Assembly (NCBI RefSeq): GCF_025999835.1
Contig: NZ_AP025628.1
Coordinates: 1,674,001-1,738,000 of the forward strand
Length of the DNA: 64,000 nucleotides
Origin: Caldinitratiruptor microaerophilus
Lineage (GTDB): Bacteria; Bacillota; Sulfobacillia; Symbiobacteriales; ZC4RG38
Direction: 5' to 3'
The translations under genes and the position numbers were made by a program. Positions 12,225-20,169 of this stretch are shown in pieces; positions within the stretch are counted from its first letter, which is position 1, and each line of letters begins with the position of its first letter. Below the pieces are notes generated by a model that saw nothing but the letters and a program-made list of their open reading frames with translations, searched no databases and was not told the origin of the DNA.

Positions 12225-13833
12225 GCCGTGTCAAGCTTCGGTAGGTGACCCGACAAGGCCCGAATTTTTTGGTTCGTTATGCACTCCGCGGCAGCGCCCT
12301 CACAAGCTCACGTAGCACGTACTTGACCCACGGCGAGCCGGCAGCTGGTCCGCTGAGCGCCGGCAGGTTCACCCGCAGCCATGCCTCCGGATCATTCAGT
12401 TCCCCGGGCTGCACCCGAATCGCCGTCGAGCCGGTTGCCTGGCGCAACACCTCCGACTGCATCGGCCAGGCCTGCCGCCCCATCACCGCCAGTTCCCCGT
12501 TCGCCCGGGCCGCCAGCAGCCGCACCAGATGGTCCGCTCCCCTGTCACTCCACTGCGCTCCATGGCGCTTCATCCGTCGGGCGACATGGTGGAACACCTG
12601 CCCCTCAATGGTGCCCAAACTGTCTGCGGCCCCGGAACGGCAGATGCCGTCCCAGTTCTCCTGCAGGTACTTCCGCAGCCCTGCCACACGCTTGCGCTGC
12701 GCCCCACGACTGGCCCGCTCGGCCGTCGCCAGCACCTGCTCCACCTGGCTCCAGTCCTTGGCCTTCAGGGCCTCCACCGCCTTCCGGTAGGCCTCCTCGT
12801 CATGCGACAGACCCTCCAGCAGCGCCCGGCGGAGGTGGAACGGGTCCAGCTGGTACCTCGCTCCGGCAAACGTCCCCGCCCACTGCTTCACCCACGGGGC
12901 ACCGTCGCCGCCCACCACCACGTCCTGTACCGCACTCAGATCCCACTTGCTGCCGAAATCCGCATACGTCTGCTCCGAGAAGACCTCCGCACTGGCCAAG
13001 CCTGCGGTCACCCGGCGCTCTACCAGTTGCCACCGGTTTTGCCCGACTTGCTCTTTGCCCTCATAGCCGACCGCCAGCTTCAGCCCCAGGTGCCTGTGGG
13101 CTCCCCGGGGACCACGGCCTTGGACCACCACCTCGTCCACCTCAATCCGCAACCGCTCGGTCCGCCGCTGCCCCGCCGGCACCTCGCCACGGTCGAACAC
13201 TGCACGGCGCTGCGCTTCGGCTTGCTCCACCCGTACAGCGCCCACCTCCTGGACCTCACGCCAGACGCTCATCGCTCGGACATCCATGCCCCCCAGCGTG
13301 AGCTTCGCCAGCACCGCCGCCGCCCGGTGGTACGGCATCTCCGCGGCCATCGCCACCGCCAGTTCTGTGGCCCACGGCGACAGCCGCTGGCGGGCTGTCC
13401 ACCCCAGCGCCTCGTCCAGCAGGAAATGGCCTTCCCCGCTCTGACGGTCCCGGTAGTACCGCCGCCGCACCTGCACCTTCCCAAACGGCGTCACGATCGT
13501 CCGCGGCTTGCTGTGCACCAACTCATATCGCGCCGCGTCCCGCCGGCGCATCAGCTCGTCGTCCAGCCGGTGCAACGCCAGCACCAGCGCCCGTCGCGCC
13601 ACCTCCTGCACCAGCCGGAAGATCCCCTTCTCCAGTTCCATGAAGTCGTGGCGGGTCCGCAGCAACTCCGAGATCCCATGCACCAGCAGCAGGATTAGGT
13701 CCATGATCTCACGAACTAGCCACATCGAGACCTCACCCATTACCAGGCCTTGTCGGGATGGTTGCTACCGCAACCTACCAGGTGAGGTCTCGTTCTTTGT
13801 TGTCCCCACCATCTCCCGAAATGTTATCCGGCC
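12224..13833 (-). mobile_element. ISLre2-family insertion sequence, copy B (complete, 1610 bp)
   Basis: The element runs from GGCCGTGTCAAGCTTCGG at its left to CCGAAATGTTATCCGGCC at its right. These ends form an 18-bp imperfect inverted repeat (12 matches) beginning with GGCC. The right flank CGCTTCCCG (13834-13842) pairs with 10604-10612, giving the 9-bp duplication known for this family. The left partner is displaced because the IS4-like element inserted at the junction. It is almost identical to copy A, so both are recent arrivals. Confidence 0.92.
12277..13740 (-). CDS. ISLre2 family (UPF0236) transposase, copy B
   Basis: An intact 487-residue transposase, identical to copy A except for Ala in EALKAKDW where copy A has Val. 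The same acidic-residue-bearing blocks are present (VGGDGAPWV, LDPFHL, TIEGQVFHH). The coding frame starts 93 bp inside the right end of the element and stops 53 bp before its left end. It reads toward the IS4-like element and the rrn operon. Transcription from this gene could in principle run on towards the rrn promoters in the same direction. Confidence 0.93.
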   Translation of the reverse strand: MGEVSMWLVREIMDLILLLVHGISELLRTRHDFMELEKGIFRLVQEVARRALVLALHRLDDELMRRRDAARYELVHSKPRTIVTPFGKVQVRRRYYRDRQSGEGHFLLDEALGWTARQRLSPWATELAVAMAAEMPYHRAAAVLAKLTLGGMDVRAMSVWREVQEVGAVRVEQAEAQRRAVFDRGEVPAGQRRTERLRIEVDEVVVQGRGPRGAHRHLGLKLAVGYEGKEQVGQNRWQLVERRVTAGLASAEVFSEQTYADFGSKWDLSAVQDVVVGGDGAPWVKQWAGTFAGARYQLDPFHLRRALLEGLSHDEEAYRKAVEALKAKDWSQVEQVLATAERASRGAQRKRVAGLRKYLQENWDGICRSGAADSLGTIEGQVFHHVARRMKRHGAQWSDRGADHLVRLLAARANGELAVMGRQAWPMQSEVLRQATGSTAIRVQPGELNDPEAWLRVNLPALSGPAAGSPWVKYVLRELVRALPRSA

Positions 13834-13842
13834 CGCTTCCCG
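13834..13842. repeat. target-site duplication of ISLre2 copy B, right copy
   Basis: CGCTTCCCG, identical to 10604-10612. Beyond it lies the original sequence that stood upstream of the rrn promoter before both insertions. Confidence 0.8.
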
Positions 13843-14084
13843 ACCAGGACCTCTTCTGCGCCGGCTCGGTCGCCCCGTTCGCCCTGACCGCGCCGCAGGA
13901 GCCGCGGCCCGAGGCCCGGGCCCACCGCAAGGCCGAAGCAAACGTAGAGACGCCGCGCGGCCCTGAGCGTCCGGATGGCAGCCTCCGCGGGCTGCAAGAG
14001 GTTGGCAACGCTTTGCCGGCGGCGTTCTCACGGGAGACTTCGCCGCCGGTGGCCGCACTCCTGCCCCGGGCCGGGGCCACAGGC
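13843..14084. other. displaced original upstream region of the rrn operon; no gene seen
   Basis: GC-rich non-coding sequence. The one structure I see is an inverted repeat, CCGGCGGCG at 14016-14024 and CGCCGCCGG at 14041-14049, which may terminate the permease gene to its right. I see no consensus promoter and no A-tract UP-type element. Confidence 0.5.
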
Positions 14085-15149
14085 TCACGCCCGGTTCCCG
14101 CCGCCCTCCGGCGGCGACCCCGGGGGCGAGCTGAGGCCGCGCACGGCGAACCCCCACACCACCCGCAAGATGCCCGCCACCGGCACGGCGAGGAGCATGC
14201 CCCACACTCCGGCAAGGTAGCCGCCAGCGAGAATGGCGAACAGCACGGTCAGCGGGTGCAGCCCCACGGAGGCGCCCATGACGTGGGGGCCGAGCACCGC
14301 GCTCTCCAGCTGCTGGATGACGGCGAAGGCCAGCGCGACCTGTAGCGCCCGCACGGGGGATATCGACAGGGCGAGGAGGGTGGCAGGCGCGGCGCCGGCC
14401 ACGGGCCCCACGTACGGCACCAGCTCGCACAGGGCTGCCCAGGCACCCAGGAGGAGGCTGTACGGGAGGCGCAGGAGCCAGGTGGCGAGGGCGGCCAGGG
14501 CGCCCACGGCCAGCGCCAGCAGGAGCTCGCCGCGGATGAACCCGGCCAGCACGCGGTCGAGCTCGTGCAGGAGCTGCACGGCGTGCGGCCGCCAGCGGCG
14601 GGGCACGGCATGCACGGCTGCCCGGTGAAACTGCGGCAGGTCCCGCAGCAGGTAATAGGCGAGAACGGGCGCCAGGGCCAGGTACAGGAGCCACTCGGCC
14701 AGCCCGGCGATGCCGGCGGCCGTCGCCCCCACGAGTCGGTCGGCGCGGGCCTCGAGCTCCGCCAGGAAGCCGAGGGCGCCCTGCCGCACGCCGTCTGGCA
14801 CACCCGGCTGGCGGAGCCGGGCCTCCAGGGCGTCCAGGTGGCCGCGCAGGGCGCCCACCCCGTCAGGGACGCCGCGCAGCAGCTGCTGCAGCTCCCGTGA
14901 GGCTGCCGGGGCGGCCCACATGGCCACCGCGGTCCCGGCCGCCGCCAGTGCCGCGTAGACGCTCATGATGGCGCAGGACCGGCTCATGCCCCGGGCCTGG
15001 AGGACCGCGACCGCCGGAGCCAGCAGGTAGGCCAGGACCAGCGCCAGGGCAAAGGGCACGAGCACCGGCCGGACCGCCAGCACGAGCCACGCCACGCCCA
15101 GCCCGGCCCCGAGCAGAAGGGCTGCCCCCCACGTGCGCCGCGACGCCAT
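14085..15149 (-). CDS. AI-2E family (UPF0118) membrane transporter
   Basis: A 354-residue integral membrane protein of the AI-2E/UPF0118 permease family. Two hydrophobic segments near the N-terminus (about 8-50) and another near 65-85 precede a soluble region of about 90 residues. A second hydrophobic block follows, with LAPVLAYYLLRDLP, LCELVPYVGPVAG and the C-terminal LLAVPVAGIL. The start at 15149 has GGGAGGG upstream; a longer frame to 15176 lacks this. It is the last gene of the mnmA-linked minus-strand group. In many clostridia alaS follows this gene, but here the rRNA locus does. The transported substrate is unknown. Confidence 0.85.
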   Translation of the reverse strand: MASRRTWGAALLLGAGLGVAWLVLAVRPVLVPFALALVLAYLLAPAVAVLQARGMSRSCAIMSVYAALAAAGTAVAMWAAPAASRELQQLLRGVPDGVGALRGHLDALEARLRQPGVPDGVRQGALGFLAELEARADRLVGATAAGIAGLAEWLLYLALAPVLAYYLLRDLPQFHRAAVHAVPRRWRPHAVQLLHELDRVLAGFIRGELLLALAVGALAALATWLLRLPYSLLLGAWAALCELVPYVGPVAGAAPATLLALSISPVRALQVALAFAVIQQLESAVLGPHVMGASVGLHPLTVLFAILAGGYLAGVWGMLLAVPVAGILRVVWGFAVRGLSSPPGSPPEGGGNRA

Positions 15150-15279
15150 GGCCCTCCCGGACAGGCGCAACCCCACATCGCCTCCGCGTGGCCGGCCCCG
15201 GTCCGGCAGCGGGCAGCGCCGCGGCGCGCCCGGCCGGAAACGATGGGGGCGGGCCGAAACCCGCCCCGTGGTCCTGCTG

Positions 15280-15465
15280 TCAGTCCCTGGCCATCATGTC
15301 CCGCGCCATGCGCCGGCCCCGGAACCACATCCGGCTCATCCGGCGCCCGGCGCTGTCGGCGAGCTCGGCCCGGGTGAGGGGGACCATCCACATGAGGAGC
15401 GCGGCCCCCAGGATCGCCCCGGTCACGAGACCGCCGAGAAACCCCCGGGTTCGCACCGCGTTCAC
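15280..15465 (-). CDS. small YtxH-like membrane protein
   Basis: A 61-residue protein with a single hydrophobic segment (FLGGLVTGAILGAALLMWMV, about 9-28) and a basic, methionine- and arginine-rich C-terminus. This layout is typical of YtxH-like envelope proteins. I chose a GTG start at 15465; upstream codons in this frame look non-coding. No function can be assigned. It sits between the zinc-ribbon gene and the permease gene in one apparent operon. Confidence 0.55.
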   Translation of the reverse strand: MNAVRTRGFLGGLVTGAILGAALLMWMVPLTRAELADSAGRRMSRMWFRGRRMARDMMARD

Positions 15466-15502
15466 CCCCGTGCGCCGGAGCCGGAGGTGACGGCACCCGG
15501 CG

Positions 15503-15706
15503 TCAGGCCGGCCCCGGCCTCGGGGTCGGCTCTGCCGGCCCGGGCACGTTCTCCGGCCCGGCGGCGATGAGCTCGCCCTCGGCGTCCAGGTGGAAAATGC
15601 GAACGCCGCTACCGGCCACGTTGAACTCGACGCAGCAGTCCCAGCAGTAGTATTGCTCGGTCCCGACCCGACCGATACTCGCACTCCCGCAGTTCGGGCA
15701 GCGCAC
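15503..15706 (-). CDS. small zinc-ribbon protein
   Basis: A 67-residue protein with two CxxC pairs, MRCPNCGS at the start and YYCWDCCVEF near residues 20-28. Together they make a treble-clef or ribbon zinc site. The proline-rich tail is probably disordered. It lies 7 bp after the PRC-barrel gene and is probably cotranscribed with it. Small ribbons of this kind recur beside PRC-barrel and AI-2E genes in related bacteria. Its role is unknown. Confidence 0.7.
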   Translation of the reverse strand: MRCPNCGSASIGRVGTEQYYCWDCCVEFNVAGSGVRIFHLDAEGELIAAGPENVPGPAEPTPRPGPA

Positions 15707-15713
15707 GCGCCAC

Positions 15714-16229
15714 TCACTCCCCGGCGCCCGTCGCCCACGGCGGGCGTGTGAGATCGGACCCGGCCCCCAGGATCAGGGCCTCCGGCCCCGCCACCAGGGA
15801 CGCGGGCCCCGGCAGAACCGTCTGACCGGAGAGGAGGTCGTCGACGAGGCCGGCCGAAACCTGATACCCGGTGATGGTGCCGGAGGTCGGGTCGACCCAG
15901 GCGTCCGCCAGGTGCCCCAGGTCCGCGCCCCCGGCGCTGTAGAGCGGGCGGCCCGCCACCTGCTGCCAGGCCGGCCCCGTGCCGGCCTCGGCCGGAACCA
16001 GGGGACGGGGGGCGGAGGCCACCACCACGGCCCCGTCGCCCACGGCGACCACCGCCGGCCAGTCGACCGCCCGACCGGGGCGGAGCCAGCCGCCGGGCTC
16101 CAGCACGAGGGCGACCACGCGCCCGCCGTCGGCCGAGAGGAGCACGTCGCGCACCCGGCCGAGGCGGCGGCCGCCGCCATCGAGGACCGGAAGGCCCAGC
16201 AGGCTTGTCAGCCTCCGCACGGCGCTCAC
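15714..16229 (-). CDS. PRC-barrel domain protein
   Basis: A 171-residue protein made of two PRC-barrel repeats. The first covers about 5-75 (TSLLGLPVLDGGGRRLGRVRDVLLS) and the second about 90-160 (VAGRPLYSAGGADLGHLADAWVDP). PRC barrels act as small adaptor domains, for example in RimM and photosynthetic reaction centres. The GTG at 16229 has GGGAGA upstream. The gene follows mnmA by 50 bp. A photosynthetic role is unlikely; the family is common as a stand-alone protein in thermophilic Firmicutes. Confidence 0.72.
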   Translation of the reverse strand: MSAVRRLTSLLGLPVLDGGGRRLGRVRDVLLSADGGRVVALVLEPGGWLRPGRAVDWPAVVAVGDGAVVVASAPRPLVPAEAGTGPAWQQVAGRPLYSAGGADLGHLADAWVDPTSGTITGYQVSAGLVDDLLSGQTVLPGPASLVAGPEALILGAGSDLTRPPWATGAGE

Positions 16230-16279
16230 CGCCGGTTCCGATTCTCCCGTGGGACCAGTTTGCCCACCCGCCTGCCGGG

Positions 16280-17416
16280 TTACTCCCGTACCGCCGCCGC
16301 GGGGCGGGGCGCGCCGGCCGGCGCCGGGACGGACTCGATGGTTCCGCCGCCGAGAACCCACTCGCCCTGGTAGAACACCACCGCCTGGCCGGGGGTGAGC
16401 GCCCGCTGGGGCTCGTCGAAGACGACGCGCACGCGGTCCGGCCCTTCCGGCACCACCGTGCACGGGGCCTCGGGCGCCATGCGGCGGATCTTCGCCGTGG
16501 CCCGTGCGGGGCCCGTCAGTTCGGCGACCCGGATCCAGTTGAGGTCGGCCGCGATGAGCTCGCGCCGGTACACCTCCTCGTCACGGCCCACGATGAGCGT
16601 GTTCGTGTCCGGGTCCAGGTCCACCACGTAGATGGGTTCGCCCATGGCGGGCAGTCCCTTCCGCTGGCCGATCGTGTACAGGGGCAGCCCCTTGTGGGTG
16701 CCGATCACGCGGCCGTCCGTGGTGACGATGGGACCGGGGCGAATCGCCTCCGGGATCTTCTCGGACAGGAAGCGGCCATAGTCGTTGTCGTACACGAAGC
16801 AGATCTCCTGGCTGTCCGGCTTGTCGTGGACGGGCAGGCCGACCTCCTTCGCCTTGCGCCGCACGTCGGGCTTCAGCCAGTCCCCGAGCGGGAACAGGGT
16901 GCGGCTCAGGGCCTCCTGGGTCATGTTGTGCAGCACGTACGTCTGGTCCTTGCGGGTATCCCGCGCCTTGCCCAGGAGCCACCGCCCTGTCTCCGGGTCC
17001 CGTCCCACCCGGGCGTAGTGGCCGGTGGCGATGAGGTCGCAGCCAAGCTGGCGAGCCCGGTACAGGAGCGCCGAGAACTTCACGTAGCGGTTGCAGGCGA
17101 TGCACGGGTTCGGCGTGCGGCCCCGGGCGTACTCCCGGATGAAGTAGTCGATGACCGTCTCGGAGAACTTGCCCTGGAAGTTGAAGACGTAGTAGGGGAT
17201 CCCCAGGATGTCCGCGACCCGGCGGGCATCCTCAACGGCCGCGAGGGAGCAGCAGCCGGAGTGCTCGTTCAGGCGGACGTCCGCCGGGATGTCGTCCGTC
17301 CACGTGTTCATCGTCACCCCGATGACCTCGTAGCCCTGCTCGACAAGCAGGGCCGCGGTGACCGAGCTGTCCACCCCGCCGGACATGGCCACCAGCACCC
17401 GCTTCCTCTCTGCCAC
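16280..17416 (-). CDS. mnmA: tRNA-specific 2-thiouridylase MnmA
   Basis: A 378-residue enzyme that makes the 2-thio group of U34 in tRNAs for Lys, Glu and Gln. The PP-loop SGGVDSS near residue 13 binds ATP. The catalytic cysteine pair is expected in NPCIACN (about 105) and SQEICFV (about 203). The central PIYVVDLDP region and the C-terminal beta barrel complete the usual length. The GTG start has GGGGGGAG upstream. It follows the cysteine desulfurase gene, which supplies the sulfur, by 59 bp with a hairpin in between. This pairing is common in Firmicutes. Confidence 0.95.
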   Translation of the reverse strand: MAERKRVLVAMSGGVDSSVTAALLVEQGYEVIGVTMNTWTDDIPADVRLNEHSGCCSLAAVEDARRVADILGIPYYVFNFQGKFSETVIDYFIREYARGRTPNPCIACNRYVKFSALLYRARQLGCDLIATGHYARVGRDPETGRWLLGKARDTRKDQTYVLHNMTQEALSRTLFPLGDWLKPDVRRKAKEVGLPVHDKPDSQEICFVYDNDYGRFLSEKIPEAIRPGPIVTTDGRVIGTHKGLPLYTIGQRKGLPAMGEPIYVVDLDPDTNTLIVGRDEEVYRRELIAADLNWIRVAELTGPARATAKIRRMAPEAPCTVVPEGPDRVRVVFDEPQRALTPGQAVVFYQGEWVLGGGTIESVPAPAGAPRPAAAVRE

Positions 17417-17444
17417 CGTGCTCCCCCCTCTTCTGTACGTGTGA

Positions 17445-17467
17445 CGCCCCGGCCGGAGGCCGGGGCG
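17445..17467. terminator. hairpin between the cysteine desulfurase gene and mnmA
   Basis: A perfect 10-bp inverted repeat, CGCCCCGGCC / GGCCGGGGCG, with a 3-base loop. Without a T tract it may act only as a partial terminator or an RNA processing/stability element. Confidence 0.4.
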
Positions 17468-17475
17468 CCCGGCGG

Positions 17476-18654
17476 TCACTCGGCCACCGGGATGCCGCGG
17501 ATCGCCTCCACCACTCTGTCGAGGACCTCCAGCATGTAGTCGACGTCTTCTTGCGTGTTATCTTGCCCGAAGCTGAAGCGGAGCGTGCCGGCAGCCCGCG
17601 CGCGGGGCAGGCCGATCGCCTTCAGGACGTGCGACGGCTCCACGGACCCGGCGGTGCACGCCGACCCCGCGCTGCAGGCGATGCCTTCCATGTCGAGCCG
17701 CATGAGGAGCGTCTCCGCCTCCACGCCCTCGAAGCTCAGGCTCGCGTTGCCGGGGGTCCGGCGCGCCGCGTGGGTGGCCGGGTCCGGCCCGTTGACGTAC
17801 GTGCCCGGGATCCGCTCGAGGACGCCCGCCACGAAGCGGTCCCGCAGCTGCCGGGCGTGCTCCGCCCGGGCCTCGAGCTCCAGCCGCGCCAGTTCGGCCG
17901 CCTTCCCGAACCCGGCGATGCCCGCCGCGTTCTCCGTCCCGGGGCGGTGGCCCCGCTCCTGCCCGCCGCCGTACAGCATCGGGCTGAACGGGACGCCCTT
18001 GCGGACGTAGAGCGCCCCGACCCCCTTCGGGCCGTAGATCTTGTGGGCGGAGAGGCTCAGGAGGTCGACGCCCAGCGCGCCGACGTCCACGGGGATCTGG
18101 CCGGCGGCCTGCACGGCGTCGGTGTGGAACACCACGTCCGGGCGCCTCGCCTTGACCGCCGCCACCAACCCGGCGATGTCCTGGATGGTGCCGATCTCGT
18201 TGTTCGCCAGCATCACGGACACCAGGACGGTGTCCGGCCGCAGGGCGGAGACGAGGTCTTCCGCCCGCACGAAGCCCGTCACGGGCTCGACGGGCAGGAC
18301 GGTCACCTCCCACCCCTCCCGCTCGAGCTGCCGGGCGCAGTCCAGGACCGCGTGGTGCTCGATCGCGGTGGTGATCAGATGGCGCCCGCGGCCGCGCGCC
18401 GCCTCCATCGCCCCCCGCAGCGCCCAGTTGTCCGCCTCGGTGCCGCCGCTGGTGAAGAAGATCTCGGAGGGTCGGGCGCCGATGAGGCGCGCGACCTGCT
18501 CCCGCGCCCACTCGACGTGCTTGCGGGCCGTCCGGCCGAACCCGTGCACGCTGGAAGGGTTGCCGAAGTCCTCGGTGAGGACGCGGGCCATCACCTCGGC
18601 CACCGCCGGGTGCACGCGGGTGGTGGCGGCGTGATCGGCGTACACCTTGCGCAC
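17476..18654 (-). CDS. cysteine desulfurase (IscS/NifS type)
   Basis: A 392-residue PLP enzyme that turns cysteine into alanine and passes the persulfide sulfur to acceptors. Visible landmarks are YADHAATT at the N-terminus, TSGGTEADN, HTDAVQAAGQ, the PLP lysine in SLSAHKIYGPKG, and the persulfide cysteine in SAGSACTAGS. I chose the GTG at 18654, which follows a run of six G; another GTG 24 bp upstream is possible. It is preceded by a Rrf2 regulator and followed by mnmA, so a tRNA thiolation role is likely and Fe-S supply is possible. Confidence 0.93.
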   Translation of the reverse strand: MRKVYADHAATTRVHPAVAEVMARVLTEDFGNPSSVHGFGRTARKHVEWAREQVARLIGARPSEIFFTSGGTEADNWALRGAMEAARGRGRHLITTAIEHHAVLDCARQLEREGWEVTVLPVEPVTGFVRAEDLVSALRPDTVLVSVMLANNEIGTIQDIAGLVAAVKARRPDVVFHTDAVQAAGQIPVDVGALGVDLLSLSAHKIYGPKGVGALYVRKGVPFSPMLYGGGQERGHRPGTENAAGIAGFGKAAELARLELEARAEHARQLRDRFVAGVLERIPGTYVNGPDPATHAARRTPGNASLSFEGVEAETLLMRLDMEGIACSAGSACTAGSVEPSHVLKAIGLPRARAAGTLRFSFGQDNTQEDVDYMLEVLDRVVEAIRGIPVAE

Positions 18655-18708
18655 GGACGTGACCCCCCGCCGGCTCACAGCTCAGAACTCACAACTCACA
18701 ACTGACAA

Positions 18709-19122
18709 CTAGATTTCGTACACGAGGTTGCGGCGCGCCAGTTCCTCCTTCTCCTCCTCGACCAGGTGCAGGAGCGTCATGGAGTCGAGGAGCTTCCCGA
18801 CGCGTTCGATCACGCGGCGCCAGGCGCCCGATCCCACCTGGTCGCCCTCCTCCTCCAGCTCCAGCGGGCCCTCCAGGGCCCGGAGGATCTCCCCGACGGT
18901 GATGGTCTCCGGCGGGCGTCCCAGCGTGTACCCTCCCTGGGCGCCGCGCACGCTCGTCACCAGGCCGGCGCGCCGGAGGGGGGCGGCGATCTGCTCCAGG
19001 TAATGCTCGGAAAGCCCCTGCCGGTCGGCGATCTCCTTCAGGGAGAGCGGTCCGGATCCGTAGTGGTATGCGAGCTCGAAGAGCGCCTTCACGCCGTACC
19101 GTCCCTTGGTCGACAGCCGCAT
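18709..19122 (-). CDS. Rrf2 family transcriptional regulator (CymR-like)
   Basis: A 137-residue winged-helix repressor of the Rrf2 family. MRLSTKGRYGVKALFELA and the recognition helix region LSEHYLEQIAAPLRRAGLV, followed by SVRGAQGGYTLGRP, are highly characteristic. The protein has no cysteine at all, so it cannot bind an Fe-S cluster as IscR does. It is better compared with CymR, which responds to cysteine metabolism through partner enzymes. It stands directly upstream of the cysteine desulfurase gene and probably regulates it. The ATG at 19122 is the family start. Confidence 0.9.
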   Translation of the reverse strand: MRLSTKGRYGVKALFELAYHYGSGPLSLKEIADRQGLSEHYLEQIAAPLRRAGLVTSVRGAQGGYTLGRPPETITVGEILRALEGPLELEEEGDQVGSGAWRRVIERVGKLLDSMTLLHLVEEEKEELARRNLVYEI

Positions 19123-19201
19123 CGGTGAATCCCCCAATCCCGGGTACGCCCTGCGGAATTCCCCGTGCCCATTGTAGCACGGCCGGAAAGGGCTTCCCGT
19201 T

Positions 19202-20017
19202 CTAGCTCCCGTAGCCCGTGGCCCCGGCGTCGCGCAGGAGCCGGAGCAGGTCGTCGTGGATGGGGCCGCACGTGGCCACGATGTGCCGGGTTGCCGCGGT
19301 GTACGGACGGCCCAGCGTGTCCGTCACCCGGCCGCCCGCCTCCCGGACCAGCAGGGCGCCGGCGGCCATGTCCCACGGGCTCAGGTTCACTTCCCAGAAC
19401 CCGCTCAGCCGCCCGGCGGCCACGTACGCCAGGTGCGTGGCCGCCGAGCCGAAGTTGCGCAGGTTGCGGATCACCGGGACGAGGGCCCGCACCCCGTCGA
19501 CGGCCACCTGCCGGTACGCCGGCTGGGAGGGGAACCCGGTCGCCAGCATGGCGTCGGCCAGGCGTCCGCACGGCCCCACCCGCAGCCGCTGGTCGCCGAG
19601 CCAGGCGCCCTCGCCGGCGCGTGCCGTGAACAGCTCGTCGCGGTACGGGTCGTACACGACCCCCACCACCGGCTCCCCGTCCCGCACCAGGGCGATGCTC
19701 ACCGCCGACGCCGCCAGCCCGTGGACGAAGTTCGCCGTGCCGTCCAGGGGGTCGACCAGCCAGAGCTCGGGGCCCCGCCGGAGCTCCTCGTCCAGGTCGC
19801 GGCCGAACGCCCACTCCTCGCCCACGACCGGGACGTCCGGGAACGCCTCCCGGAGCCGCCTGCGGATGAGGTCCTCCGAGGCGCGGTCAACCTCGGTGAC
19901 CAGGTCGGAGGGGCCCGACTTCGTGTCGTACGCGTCGATCCGGCCGAGCGCGCGCCGGATCAGGTCCCCGGCCGCGCGGGCGGCCTCCACCGCCGCCTGC
20001 AGGTGTGCTGCCAGCAT
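19202..20017 (-). CDS. inositol monophosphatase family protein
   Basis: A 271-residue Mg-dependent sugar phosphatase of the IMPase/SuhB family. The metal ligands are visible in VVGEEW (about 67-72), DPLDGTANFVHG (about 88-99) and SPWDMAAGALLVREAGG (about 205-221). The substrate could be inositol phosphate, fructose bisphosphate or a nucleotide phosphate; the sequence does not decide. The ATG at 20017 gives the usual N-terminus and has GGGAGG upstream. A frame 13 codons longer to 20056 is possible but has no ribosome-binding site. It is divergent from the amidohydrolase gene. Confidence 0.88.
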   Translation of the reverse strand: MLAAHLQAAVEAARAAGDLIRRALGRIDAYDTKSGPSDLVTEVDRASEDLIRRRLREAFPDVPVVGEEWAFGRDLDEELRRGPELWLVDPLDGTANFVHGLAASAVSIALVRDGEPVVGVVYDPYRDELFTARAGEGAWLGDQRLRVGPCGRLADAMLATGFPSQPAYRQVAVDGVRALVPVIRNLRNFGSAATHLAYVAAGRLSGFWEVNLSPWDMAAGALLVREAGGRVTDTLGRPYTAATRHIVATCGPIHDDLLRLLRDAGATGYGS

Positions 20018-20169
20018 CCTTCGACGCTCAGCCTCCCGCCCCTCATGATGCCTCATTTTCGCGGGGACGGCTACTGCCGGCCGTGACCCGGACCCCGGTC
20101 ATCCCGGCACGAGAGGAATTCGTTGATTCCCTACGGAATCGAAAGAAACCGTCGAGGTGATGGGCGAGC

